From contig CAVZTE010000003.1 of the NCBI GenBank assembly GCA_963778165.1, forward strand, positions 558,001 through 622,000: a stretch of 64,000 nucleotides of DNA. Direction: 5' to 3'. This document shows positions 53,875 to 62,776 of this stretch, piece after piece. Each line of letters begins with the position of its first letter. The first letter of the stretch is position 1. The position numbers and the translations under genes are program-made. The notes under the pieces are model-generated. The model searched no databases. It saw only the letters and a list, made by a program, of their open reading frames with translations, and had not been told where the DNA came from. This stretch comes from Bog-756 sp963778165. Lineage in GTDB: Bacteria; Actinomycetota; Acidimicrobiia; Acidimicrobiales; RAAP-2.

Positions 53875-55533
53875 TCAGGGGATTGCAGGATTTCCTACCC
53901 CGGACATAGAATTTCGTTTCACTTCGGCGCGTCGCTCGGCATCGAGTCGCCCCAGGTCGTCGTGGCCGAACTCGACGTGCGACATGGCCTCGGCCAACAG
54001 GTGGTGTCCGGCCTGTTCGGCGATGAGGCGGTGCATCTCTTGAGCCACCCACCGGTAGCTGGGGTGGCCCTGGGTGCCCGAGCGGAGCTCGATCAGGTGC
54101 ATGGCCTCCCGGGCGTTCATCTGCATGGTGTACCGGATCCGGTAGGCCAGGGCCACGGCGTAGGCCGCCTGCGAGGGGAAGGTGGGCTCCAGTATCTCGA
54201 AGAGCTGACGCGAGCGCTCCAGCGAGGTCACGTAGCGATCCTCCAAGCCGGCCTCGGCCACCACGTCGGGCACGTCGTAACCCAGGGCCACTCCGAGGGG
54301 CTGCCACTCGATGGTCAGCATGCGATGGCGCTGCAGGTCGCGGAAGGCCCCGTAGTCGGTGACCACGTCGAAGCGGTAGTCGGTGCGCTCGAAGGCCCGG
54401 CCCGGCCGGTGACGCCGGTTGGCCCGTTCCCCTACGTAGGTGCGGAGTATCGAACGGCGCTCCTCGGCCCCGAGCAGGTCGACCCGGCGGCGGACCTCCT
54501 CCTCCGAGCGGTTGGTCAGAGGGGCGCAGATGGCCGCGATGACCTTGGACTCCCCCTCGGGATCGAAGTCCAGCAACGTGACCGACGGGCGGCCCGAGGG
54601 TCCCATGGCCACCGGGTCGTCCTCCCCGGCCAGGTCGGGAAAGAGCCGCTCCACCAGCGCCCGTGACTCTTCTTCGGTCCGGGCCAGATAGGCCGACCAC
54701 TCACCGCCGCGGTCCGCGCGGTCCACCCGTTGCAGGAACGAGGGAATGACCTTGCGGAGCTCCTCCAGCATCAGCTCGGCGTACTGGCGGGCCTCGGGGA
54801 GCGGGCTGGTCCGCATCCGGAGGAGCAGCATCTCGTAGGACTGCCCGGTGCCGTAGATGCCCACGTTGGAGAGCGAGGCTGCCGGGAGGAGGCCCCGCAG
54901 GGCGTCGAGCGCCTTGGCCCGGATGGCCTGGCGGTGGACGAAGTCCGAGTCGCCGGGTTGGCGGGGGTGTCGCACCCCCAACCAGCTCTGCCCGGCCTCG
55001 AGCAGCTCCCCGTAGGTGTCGAACATGCGGTCCATGTCCCCCACGTAGCGGGCCCCGAGCGGCGAGTCGAGCAGGCCGGGGTCGCGGTAGTAGCGGTAGT
55101 GGCCGGTGGTGAGGCGCTGGTTGTAGGCGATGTACCGGGTGGACTGCTCGAGGTAGGCCATCAGCCGACCCCGCTCCAGCACCTTGGTCAACACGTTCGA
55201 GGCCTGCTCGCAGGCCAGATGGACCCCGCCCAGCTGGGCCACCGAGTCGTCCCCGTACTCGAGGAAGACCTTCTCGTACAGCTGCTCGGCCCGGGTGAGA
55301 CCGACGGTGGCGTCCACCGTGGCGTCCCCGGTGATGTCCAGCTCCCCCACGAACTCGTCCAGAAACAGCCGCCGCAGGCTCTTGGGCGAACGGGAGTACC
55401 GGGCGAACAGGGCCCCTTTGACCACTTCAGGGAGGTTGACCAGGGCGAACACGGGCCGATCGAGGTTGGTCACGTACCGGCGGAGGATGTCCTCCTCGTC
55501 AGCACTGAACGTCTCCACGGCATAGGGGAACAT
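53875..55533 (-). CDS. Tandem ThyX-like protein (FAD-dependent thymidylate synthase fold)
   Basis: A 552-residue protein with two ThyX-like halves. The first half has DDSVAQLGGVHLACEQASNVL, RLMAYLEQSTRYIAYNQ and a helical end. The second has FRDLQRHRMLTIEWQPL, YTMQMNAREAMHLIELRSG and SYRWVAQEMHRLI. The canonical ThyX box RHRxxSxNxxSxR is degenerate in both halves (RHRMLTIEWQPLG in the second). Such long forms occur in actinobacteria and Chloroflexi, usually annotated thymidylate synthase ThyX-like. Whether it makes dTMP is uncertain. It lies last in the Pup/Tat/helY cluster. Confidence 0.75.
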   Translation of the reverse strand: MFPYAVETFSADEEDILRRYVTNLDRPVFALVNLPEVVKGALFARYSRSPKSLRRLFLDEFVGELDITGDATVDATVGLTRAEQLYEKVFLEYGDDSVAQLGGVHLACEQASNVLTKVLERGRLMAYLEQSTRYIAYNQRLTTGHYRYYRDPGLLDSPLGARYVGDMDRMFDTYGELLEAGQSWLGVRHPRQPGDSDFVHRQAIRAKALDALRGLLPAASLSNVGIYGTGQSYEMLLLRMRTSPLPEARQYAELMLEELRKVIPSFLQRVDRADRGGEWSAYLARTEEESRALVERLFPDLAGEDDPVAMGPSGRPSVTLLDFDPEGESKVIAAICAPLTNRSEEEVRRRVDLLGAEERRSILRTYVGERANRRHRPGRAFERTDYRFDVVTDYGAFRDLQRHRMLTIEWQPLGVALGYDVPDVVAEAGLEDRYVTSLERSRQLFEILEPTFPSQAAYAVALAYRIRYTMQMNAREAMHLIELRSGTQGHPSYRWVAQEMHRLIAEQAGHHLLAEAMSHVEFGHDDLGRLDAERRAEVKRNSMSGVGNPAIP

Positions 55534-55545
55534 GCCCGGATCACA

Positions 55546-57615
55546 CTAGGACGGCACCGGCGGGTCAGGCGCGGACCCCAGGGCCGCCGGGTCGTCCGCC
55601 CCCACCACTCCCCGCCTGAGCAAGGCCACGGCCAGCTGGGCGGCGTCACGGGTCCCGGCCGACGGAGCCACCTGGGCCAACTGGCGGACCAGGTCGATCA
55701 CCTGGCGGACGTTGCGGACGAAATCGCCGGGGGCGATGTCGGTGTCCCGCAGCACGGTGTCCAGGGTCGAGCCCTTGCCCCAGGCGATCACCGCCCGGGC
55801 CAGCCCGGGGTCGGGGTGCCGGGTCCGCCTCAGGCCCACCCGCCGCTCCTGGGCCCGCAACTCGGCGGCCAGCCCGGCCAGGCGCCCCAGCCGGTCCACC
55901 ACCACCTTCTGGCGGGGCTCGGGGCTCTCGTCCCCGGTCCGGCGGGCCTCGAAGGTGAAGGCCGAGACCACCCCGGCCAGCAAGGCCGGGTCCAATCCGT
56001 CGAACAGCCCCCCACGGAGGGCCTCGGCGGCCAGCAGATCGGACTCGTGGTAGATGGAGGCCAGGGTGTGGCCGGCCTCGGTCATGGCCCAGCCGTCGAT
56101 GAACCCCCGCTCCTCCAGCACGGCCAGGCGCCGGTCCAGCAGGGCGGTGAGCGACACCGATCCGGGGGGAGCCTGCCACTGGCCGTAGGACGAGGAGAGC
56201 AGCCGGTGGGCCTCGTCCCGGGACCATCGGCGGACCAGGTTCACCGCCAGGTTGTAGGTGGGGTGGAACGAGGACACCAGGTCCGGCGGGGGTGCCACCG
56301 CGGTCCGGGCCACCAGGGTGAAGGGGGTGGCCTGGGACCACAGCACGAAGGCGTGGCCCACGGTGTCGATGCCCCGCCGGCCGGCCCGGCCGGTCAGCTG
56401 CCGGTACTCGCCGGAGGTCAGGGCCGAGGTGTCCGATCCCCGGAACTTGGCGAACCGCTCCACCACCACGGTCCGGGCCGGCATGTTGATGCCCAGGGCC
56501 AGTGTCTCGGTGGCGAAGACCACCTTCAACAGGCCCTCCGAGAAGCACTGCTCCACGGCCTGGCGGAAGGCCGGCACCAGTCCGGCGTGATGGGGGGCGA
56601 TACCGGCCTCCAGGGCCGTCGACCAGGCCCCGTAGCCCAGGGTGGCCAGGTCGTCGTCGGTCAGCCGTTCCACCGCCTGCTCGGTGAGCCACCGGATCCG
56701 CTCCCGCTCCTCGGGGGTGGTCAGCCGGAGACCGTCCGACAGGCACTGGCGGGTGGCGTCATCGCAGGCGGCCCGGGAGAAGATGAAGGTGATGGCGGGC
56801 AGCATGTCGGCGGCGGCCAGATACTCGACGACCTCGGTCCGGCGGGGCACCCGGTAGCGGTGCCGGGGATTGCGGCGGCGCCGGTCGTCCAGGGCCGCTC
56901 CATCCGGGTTGGCCCGGCCCTGGCGGAGCAGCGGCATCACCGTGAGCCCGTCGCGGCCGCGTTCGGCCACCGCGTAGTGATGGTGCAGGGTCACCGGGCG
57001 GTGATCCTCCACGATGACCTTGGTGGTCCCCCGAACCGAGGTCAGCCAGGCCCCGAAGTCCGTGGCGTTGGAGACGGTGGCCGACAGGCTGACGAAGCGG
57101 ACCCCACTCGGGGCCAGCACCAGGATCTCCTCCCATACCGACCCCCGGTAGGGATCCTGGAGGTAGTGCACCTCGTCGAGGACCACCACCGCCAGCTGGT
57201 CCAACAGGTCGGAGCGGGCGAAGATCATGTTGCGCAGGACTTCGGTGGTCATCACCACGATGGGTGCCCGGGCCTGATGGGACACGTCCCCGGTCAGCAG
57301 CCCCACCCGGTCCTCGCCGTAGCGCATCGAGAGCTCGGCGAACTTCTGGTTGGACAGGGCCTTGATCGGGGTGGTGTAGAAGGCCTTCCCCCCCGACGCC
57401 ACCGCCCGGGCCGCGGCATACTCGGCCACCAGGGTCTTGCCCGATCCGGTGGGGGCCGACACCAGCACCGACTCCCCGCGGTCGATGGCGTCCAGGGACC
57501 GACGCTGGAAGTCGTCGAGACGGAAGCCCAGCCCCTGTTCGAACCGCTGCCGGAACCCCTCCCCCACGTCCCCTCCGGCACCCCGGTCCGAGCCCGGGGC
57601 GCCCTCCGGGGTCAT
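55546..57615 (-). CDS. helY: Ski2-like DEAD/DEAH box helicase HelY
   Basis: A 689-residue SF2 helicase. Walker A is SAPTGSGKTLVAEYA, motif II is DEVHYLQDP, motif III SLSATVSN, and the C-domain shows FATETLALGINMPARTVV and QLTGRAGRRG with the arginine fingers. It corresponds to mycobacterial HelY, an Mtr4/Ski2-type RNA helicase. Its ATG overlaps the tatC stop (ATGA). The gene order tatC-helY is the same as in mycobacteria. Confidence 0.92.
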   Translation of the reverse strand: MTPEGAPGSDRGAGGDVGEGFRQRFEQGLGFRLDDFQRRSLDAIDRGESVLVSAPTGSGKTLVAEYAAARAVASGGKAFYTTPIKALSNQKFAELSMRYGEDRVGLLTGDVSHQARAPIVVMTTEVLRNMIFARSDLLDQLAVVVLDEVHYLQDPYRGSVWEEILVLAPSGVRFVSLSATVSNATDFGAWLTSVRGTTKVIVEDHRPVTLHHHYAVAERGRDGLTVMPLLRQGRANPDGAALDDRRRRNPRHRYRVPRRTEVVEYLAAADMLPAITFIFSRAACDDATRQCLSDGLRLTTPEERERIRWLTEQAVERLTDDDLATLGYGAWSTALEAGIAPHHAGLVPAFRQAVEQCFSEGLLKVVFATETLALGINMPARTVVVERFAKFRGSDTSALTSGEYRQLTGRAGRRGIDTVGHAFVLWSQATPFTLVARTAVAPPPDLVSSFHPTYNLAVNLVRRWSRDEAHRLLSSSYGQWQAPPGSVSLTALLDRRLAVLEERGFIDGWAMTEAGHTLASIYHESDLLAAEALRGGLFDGLDPALLAGVVSAFTFEARRTGDESPEPRQKVVVDRLGRLAGLAAELRAQERRVGLRRTRHPDPGLARAVIAWGKGSTLDTVLRDTDIAPGDFVRNVRQVIDLVRQLAQVAPSAGTRDAAQLAVALLRRGVVGADDPAALGSAPDPPVPS

Positions 57616-58361
57616 CTGCCCAGGATCTTCCCGATCACGATCGACAGTTCATAGAAGACGTACATGGGAACGGCCAGGGCCATCATCGAGAAGGGGTCCG
57701 AGCTCGGCGTCACCACCCCGGCCACCACCACGATGCCCACGATGGCCCACCGACGCCACGACGACAGCTTCTTCGGGGTCACCACCCCGGCCAGCTCCAG
57801 CGAGACCAACAGCACCGGGAACTCGAAGGTGAGGCCGAACACCGTCATCAACAAGAGGATCAGGCTGAGGTACTTGATGGGGTCGAGGATCTGGGTGAGC
57901 GTGGGGCCGCCGATGCTCCGGAGCCAGGACAGGGCGTGGGGGAAGGTGAGGTAGGCCACCACCGCGCCCAGGGCGAAGAGGAAGATCGAGGCGATGATGA
58001 AGGGGATGGCGTAGCGCTTCTCGTTGCGATTGAGCCCCGGGGTGATGAAGCGCCAGAACTCCCAGAGCAGTACCGGGGCGGCCATGGCCAGCCCGCCGTA
58101 GGCGGCGATCTTGACCCGCAGGGCCAGGGGGTCGAGGGGCCCGGTGACGAAGAAATTGCAGTGGCGGGGGGAGATCTGGCAGTAGGGATGGCTGAGGAAC
58201 GAGAGGATCCAGGGGTAGAGGAGGAAGGCTGCGGTGCCGGTGATGACGAAGGTCACCGCGCACACCAGCACCCGCTTGCGCAGCTCGGTCAGGTGCTCGA
58301 CCAGGGTCATCGAATCGGGCTGGGGCTTGGGTTCAGCCCGTCGTTTCAGTGAGATGGCCAT
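57612..58361 (-). CDS. tatC: Sec-independent protein translocase TatC
   Basis: A 249-residue six-helix membrane protein, the signal-peptide receptor of the Tat pathway for folded proteins. MTLVEHLTELRKRVLVC carries the conserved LxELRxR motif, and APVLLWEFWRFITPGLNRNEKRY the glutamate and the P-x-L region, followed by VFGLTFEFPVLLV. It is complete and sits between tatB and helY. Confidence 0.95.
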   Translation of the reverse strand: MAISLKRRAEPKPQPDSMTLVEHLTELRKRVLVCAVTFVITGTAAFLLYPWILSFLSHPYCQISPRHCNFFVTGPLDPLALRVKIAAYGGLAMAAPVLLWEFWRFITPGLNRNEKRYAIPFIIASIFLFALGAVVAYLTFPHALSWLRSIGGPTLTQILDPIKYLSLILLLMTVFGLTFEFPVLLVSLELAGVVTPKKLSSWRRWAIVGIVVVAGVVTPSSDPFSMMALAVPMYVFYELSIVIGKILGR

Positions 58362-58407
58362 GATTGTCGAATCCGGATTCTCCGCGGGGCCCGCCGCGAC
58401 GGCTCGT

Positions 58408-58875
58408 TCAGTTCAGGCCGGGGTCATCGGGCACGCTGCCACCCGAGGTCCGAACCTGGTGGACGATGCCGCCGGGGTCGGTCAGCACCCCGGGGATCCT
58501 GGGCACCTCCTCGGGTGCGGGCACAGAAGCCGCCGGTCGATCGGTTGCGGCCGGCGTCGGCACGGCATCTCCGTGCACGTCAGGTGGTTCGGAGCCGTTG
58601 ACGGTTTCGGATGTGGCCCCGTTCTCCGCCGTGTGGCTGTCGGCCAAGGTGTCGAGGAAGGTCAGCGGGGACCTCACCGCATGGGTGATGGTCTCGGTGG
58701 AGGGGAGGTCGGGGAAGGTGCCCCGCACCTCGGACTCCAGCTTCTCCCGGAACTTGCGGAAGTCGCCCCACAGGCCACCGATCTGCTTCGCCACTTTGGG
58801 AAGCTTGTCGGGGCCGAGGACCACCAGGGCCACCACCAGGATGACCAGTATCTTCGCCGGGCTGAGGAACGGCAC
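58408..58875 (-). CDS. tatB: Twin-arginine translocase subunit TatA/TatB
   Basis: A 155-residue protein from GTG 58875: an N-terminal helix (SPAKILVILVVALVVLGPDKLPK) and an amphipathic helix (FRKFREKLESEVRGTF), then a Pro/Thr-rich tail. The VLGPDKLP motif is the TatB form, where TatA usually has FGxxKLP. A separate tatA is not seen in the window. It is encoded just after lepB. Confidence 0.85.
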   Translation of the reverse strand: MPFLSPAKILVILVVALVVLGPDKLPKVAKQIGGLWGDFRKFREKLESEVRGTFPDLPSTETITHAVRSPLTFLDTLADSHTAENGATSETVNGSEPPDVHGDAVPTPAATDRPAASVPAPEEVPRIPGVLTDPGGIVHQVRTSGGSVPDDPGLN

Positions 58876-58969
58876 GCCCCGAAGTGTACCGGTGCCCGCC
58901 GCCGGGCGGCGCCCGGGGGTTGCTGCGTCGGGGCCCCGGGGCCTGGGGCCGACACGCCGCCAGGCCGGG

Positions 58970-59837
58970 TCAGGCCGCCTCGGAGACGGGCGGCCCACGG
59001 ACCGGCGAGATCCGGTGACGGTGAACCGGCCTCCGCCGGACCGACAGCGCCACGGCCAGTGCCACCAGCAACAGCACCGCCGCCACGGAGAGGATCAGCA
59101 GCCAGGTCCCGATCGCTGAGCGGCCACACCACGAAGGCCACCTTGCCCACGATGAGGTCGGCCGGGATCGGTCCGAAGTACCGGCTGTCCTCCGAGTCGG
59201 TCCGGTTGTCCCCCATCACGTAGTACTCACCGGCCGGGACGGTGTAGGGGTGGTTGAGGCTGAAGGGGTAGGAGACCGGGCTGGGGTAGGTCATGGGCAT
59301 CGGCTTGGGCAGCCACGGCTCGGCCAGGGGCCTGCCGTCGATGTAGATCCGGCCGTTGACCGCCGAGACGGTGTCGCCGGGCAGGCCGATGACCCGCTTC
59401 ACCAGATCGGCGTAGTCGGCGGCCTCCAGGGGCGGTTTACGGAAGACCACGATGTCGCCCCGCTGGATGGCGTGGAGGCGGTAGCTGAGTTTGTCCACCA
59501 CGATGCGGTCGCCGATCTGGAGGGTGGGCAGCATCGACCCCGACGGGATAAAGAACATCTGGAGCACGTAGCTCCGCACCCCGACGGCCAACAGGAGCGC
59601 CACCCCCAACACCACCAGCCACTCGATGACCCATCGGTTCCGGCGGCGGGCGGCCGCCCGGGCCGGCGGCACCGCGACGGCCTGCGGCCGCTCGACCACC
59701 TTGGGCGGCTCGGGCTCCTCCGGCCCCTCATGCTCCCTCGGCTCCACGTACAGACTGGGCACGGGGATCGGGCCCGGTGGGGTCATCCCGGTCGGGTTGG
59801 CGGCCACCACCGCCACCTGGGGAAGGTCTGATTGCAC
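58970..59837 (-). CDS. lepB: Signal peptidase I, C-terminal helix frame-shifted
   Basis: Membrane peptidase that removes signal peptides. The first frame gives a Pro/Glu-rich start, the membrane helix (EWLVVLGVALLLAVGVRSYV), nucleophile Ser101 (PSGSMLPT), general base Lys147 (DLVKRVIGLPGD) and the GDNRTDSEDSRYFGP box. Near 59117 the frame changes; the other frame then continues from GTWLLILSVAAVLLLVALAV, a C-terminal helix, with an Arg/His tail ending at TGA 58970. Both key residues precede the break. A second copy is just upstream. Confidence 0.9.
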
Positions 59838-59889
59838 CGGAGTTCGACGCTACCCCACTGACCGAACGATCGAACCTCGCGTCGGAGCC

Positions 59890-60564
59890 CTACAGGCCCT
59901 TGATGTGGCTGAGCGGCCACACCACGGCCATGGCCCGTCCCACGATCAGTGATTTCGGAATGGGCCCGAAGAACCTGCTGTCCTCGGAGTCCGTCCGGTT
60001 GTCCCCCATGACGTAGTAGTCGCCGGCCGGGATCTTGATCGGCCCGGGCAGGTTGAACTGCGGGTGGGGATCGCCCGGAAGGGCTCCGGTGTAGCTGTCC
60101 GGACCCGGGGGTAGCCACGGTTCGTTCAGACGCTTGCCGTCGATGTAGACGTGACCGTCCTTCGACGAGATGGTCTCCCCCGGTAGCCCGATCACCCGCT
60201 TGACCAGATCGGTGTACTCCTGGTCCTCGAGAGGGGGGCGGGCGAACACCACGATGTCGCCCCGGTGGATGCTGTGGAGGTCGTAACTCAACTTGTTGAC
60301 GATGATCCGGTCCCCCACCTGCAGCGTCGGGTACATCGACAGGGAGGGGATCGAGAACGACTGCACCACGTAGGTGCGGAGCACCACCGTGCACAGCAGC
60401 ACGGCGATGAGGATGATGGTCCACTCCACCACCGGCCGGTAGGCGTTGTGCCTGATGGGCTTCCGGGTGGCCTTGTCGCCGACGACCTCTTCGTCGCCGT
60501 TGCTGTCGCCGAGCAGCAGATCCGACCCGGTGGCGGGCGGTTGTTCGCCAGTGTTCTGAGTCAC
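59890..60564 (-). CDS. lepB: Signal peptidase I
   Basis: A 224-residue complete signal peptidase I. It has one N-terminal helix (VEWTIILIAVLLCTVVLRTY), Ser76 (IPSLSMYPT), Lys122 (TDLVKRVIGLPGE) and GDNRTDSEDSRFFGP. It is a close paralogue of the gene that follows at 58970-59837, so the pair arose by tandem duplication. One difference is SLSM instead of SGSM around the nucleophile, which could change substrate preference. It stands between pafA and the second lepB, where mycobacteria have pafBC. Confidence 0.92.
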   Translation of the reverse strand: MTQNTGEQPPATGSDLLLGDSNGDEEVVGDKATRKPIRHNAYRPVVEWTIILIAVLLCTVVLRTYVVQSFSIPSLSMYPTLQVGDRIIVNKLSYDLHSIHRGDIVVFARPPLEDQEYTDLVKRVIGLPGETISSKDGHVYIDGKRLNEPWLPPGPDSYTGALPGDPHPQFNLPGPIKIPAGDYYVMGDNRTDSEDSRFFGPIPKSLIVGRAMAVVWPLSHIKGL

Positions 60565-60655
60565 GATCAGGCGACGCTAGCCCACGAGACGGCGGGGCAG
60601 CCGTCGTGTCCAGCCCCCAGCCGTCGGGCTTCCCTCCCAGGTCCGCATGGGCAGA

Positions 60656-62014
60656 TCAGAGCCCGGCGATGAGCTTCTCGACCCGTTCATCTTTGGACTT
60701 GAAGGGGTCCTTCAACAGTACGGTCCGCTGGGCCTGGTCGTTGAGTTTGAGATGCACCCAGTCCACCGTGAAGTCGCGGCGTCGCTCCTTGGCCCGTTTC
60801 ACGAACTCCCCACGGAGGCGGGCCCTGGTGGTCTGGGGCGGGACGGTCATGGCCGCCGAGATGTCCGCGTCCTTGGCGATCCGGTCGAGCTGGTCGTGGC
60901 GTTGAAGGCGGTAGTAGAGCCCGCGGTTCCGGTCGACGTCGTGGTACTGGAGGTCGAGCAGCGAGACCGCCGGGCTGTGCAGCGAGAGCCCGTGACGCTC
61001 GCGGTAGGCGTCGATCAGCCGGTACTTGGCCACCCAGTCGCACTCGCGGTGGAGCGAGAGCGGGTCGGACTCCAGACCCTTCAGGCAGTGCTCCCACATG
61101 TCGAGGGCCCGGTCCTCCTGGGGCGACAGCCCCTGGCGATCGCGGTAGCGGATGGCCCGTTGCAGGTACTCGCCCTGGATGTCCAAGGCGCTCATCTCCC
61201 GCCCGTTGGCCAAACGCACCGGGCGGCGGCAGGTGATGTCGTGGCTGATCTCGCGGATGGCCCGGATGGGGTTCTCCAGGGTCAGGTCCCGCATCACCGT
61301 CGACGGGTCCTCCAGCATGCGCAGCACGATGCTGGTGGCACCGACCTTGAGGAAGGTGGCGTACTCGCTCATGTTGGAGTCGCCCACGATGACATGGAGG
61401 CGCCGGTACTTCTCGGCGTCGGCGTGCGGCTCGTCGCGGGTGTTGATGATGGGCCGACTCCGGGTGGTGGCCGAGGACACCCCCTCCCAGATGTGCTCGG
61501 CCCGCTGGCTCAGGCAGTACACCGCGCCCCTGGCCGTCTGCAGCACCTTGCCGGCCCCGGCGTAGGCCTGGCGGCTGACCAGAAACGGGATCAGCACCTC
61601 GGTGTAATGGGCGAAGTCGTCCCGGCGACTGGTCAGGTAGTTCTCGTGGCAGCCGTAGGAGTTGCCGGCCGAGTCGGTGTTGTTCTTGAACAGGTAGATG
61701 TCCCCGCGGATGCCCTCCTCCCGCAGCCGGGCCTCCGCCCCCTCGACCAACGAGGAGAGGATCCACTCCCCCGCCTTGTCGTGCACCACCAACTCGGCGA
61801 TGTCGTCGCACTCAGGCGTGGCGTACTCGGGGTGGCTGCCCACATCGAGGTACAGCCGTGCGCCGTTCTCGAGGAACACGTTGGAGGAACGCCCCCAGCT
61901 CACCACCCGGCGGAACAGGTACCGGGCCACCTCATCGGGGCTCAACCGCCTCTGCCCGCGCAGGGTGCAGGTGACCCCGTATTCGTTCTCCAAGCCGTAG
62001 ATGCGCTTGTCCAT
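60656..62014 (-). CDS. pafA: Pup--protein ligase PafA
   Basis: A 452-residue ATP-dependent ligase that joins the C-terminal glutamate of Pup to lysines of target proteins. It is strikingly close to mycobacterial PafA: GLENEYGVTCTLRGQRRLSP with the nucleotide-binding Glu, SPDEVARYLFRRVVSWGRSS, GDIYLFKNNTDSAGNSYGCH with the active Asp, and DFTVDWVHLKLNDQAQRTVL at the C-terminal domain. It starts at ATG 62014, 84 bases downstream of prcA. Confidence 0.97.
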   Translation of the reverse strand: MDKRIYGLENEYGVTCTLRGQRRLSPDEVARYLFRRVVSWGRSSNVFLENGARLYLDVGSHPEYATPECDDIAELVVHDKAGEWILSSLVEGAEARLREEGIRGDIYLFKNNTDSAGNSYGCHENYLTSRRDDFAHYTEVLIPFLVSRQAYAGAGKVLQTARGAVYCLSQRAEHIWEGVSSATTRSRPIINTRDEPHADAEKYRRLHVIVGDSNMSEYATFLKVGATSIVLRMLEDPSTVMRDLTLENPIRAIREISHDITCRRPVRLANGREMSALDIQGEYLQRAIRYRDRQGLSPQEDRALDMWEHCLKGLESDPLSLHRECDWVAKYRLIDAYRERHGLSLHSPAVSLLDLQYHDVDRNRGLYYRLQRHDQLDRIAKDADISAAMTVPPQTTRARLRGEFVKRAKERRRDFTVDWVHLKLNDQAQRTVLLKDPFKSKDERVEKLIAGL

Positions 62015-62098
62015 TACCCCTCACGGTACCGTGGGGGAGGTCCCCCGCCATGCATCGGCTATCTGCCGGGTGACGTCATCAGCTCAGCGGAACGCCGA

Positions 62099-62776
62099 TC
62101 AGGCCAGCAGAGCTTCCAATTCGGCATCCACCAGCCGCTTGAAGGCCCGTCGGCCGTTGCCCTGGGCCAGCACCGCCACCTCCAGGTCCGAACCTCCGAG
62201 GACCTGGTCCGGGCCGGACAGCGAGGCCACGGCCCCCTTGAGGGCCTCGGGAAGGGTCCAGCCCTCCGACCACCGCTCCTCGAACCGCTGGGCGATGGTC
62301 TCGGTCTCCCCGCCCAGTACGGCGTAGCGGTCCTCGTCGGTGATGGTTCCCTCGTAGGCGATGTGGTACAGCTGGTCGGGGTGGGAGCCGGATCCCAACT
62401 CCGCCACCAGGATCTCCACCTCCAACGGCTTCATCTCGTGGGTGAACACCTGCCCGAGATACTGGGCGTACAGGTTGGCCAGCGACCGGGCGTCGACGTC
62501 CTCCCGGCTGTAGGCGTACCCCTTGGTATCAGCGTGCCGGATGCCCGACACCCGCAACTGGTCGTACTCGTTGTACTTGCCCACCCCGGCGAAGGCGATC
62601 CGGTCGTAGATCTCGCTGACCTTGTGGAGCGACCGGGACGGGTTCTCCGCCACGATGGCGATGCCCCGGTCGTAAGCCGTGGCGATCAGCGACCGACCGC
62701 GGGCGATGCCCTTTTGGGCATACTCGGCCCGGTCCTTCATGACCTGTTCGGGGGCCACGTAGTAAGGCATGGTCAT
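62099..62776 (-). CDS. prcA: Proteasome subunit alpha
   Basis: A 225-residue alpha-ring subunit that gates the 20S proteasome. YYVAPEQVMKDRAEYAQKGI is the actinobacterial N-terminus with the activator-contact helix, followed by RSLIATAYDRGIAIVAENPS and RIAFAGVGKYNEYDQLRVSG. Its ATG overlaps the prcB stop (ATGA). The C-terminus ELEALLA lies where the alpha-subunit pore gate interacts with ATPases. Confidence 0.95.
   Translation of the reverse strand: MTMPYYVAPEQVMKDRAEYAQKGIARGRSLIATAYDRGIAIVAENPSRSLHKVSEIYDRIAFAGVGKYNEYDQLRVSGIRHADTKGYAYSREDVDARSLANLYAQYLGQVFTHEMKPLEVEILVAELGSGSHPDQLYHIAYEGTITDEDRYAVLGGETETIAQRFEERWSEGWTLPEALKGAVASLSGPDQVLGGSDLEVAVLAQGNGRRAFKRLVDAELEALLA

Noticed and set aside
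54730..57654. Very long rightward open frame opposite thyX-like and helY
   Set aside because: It is antisense to two well-supported genes; its Gly/His/Arg/Pro-rich composition is the usual by-product of third-position GC bias.
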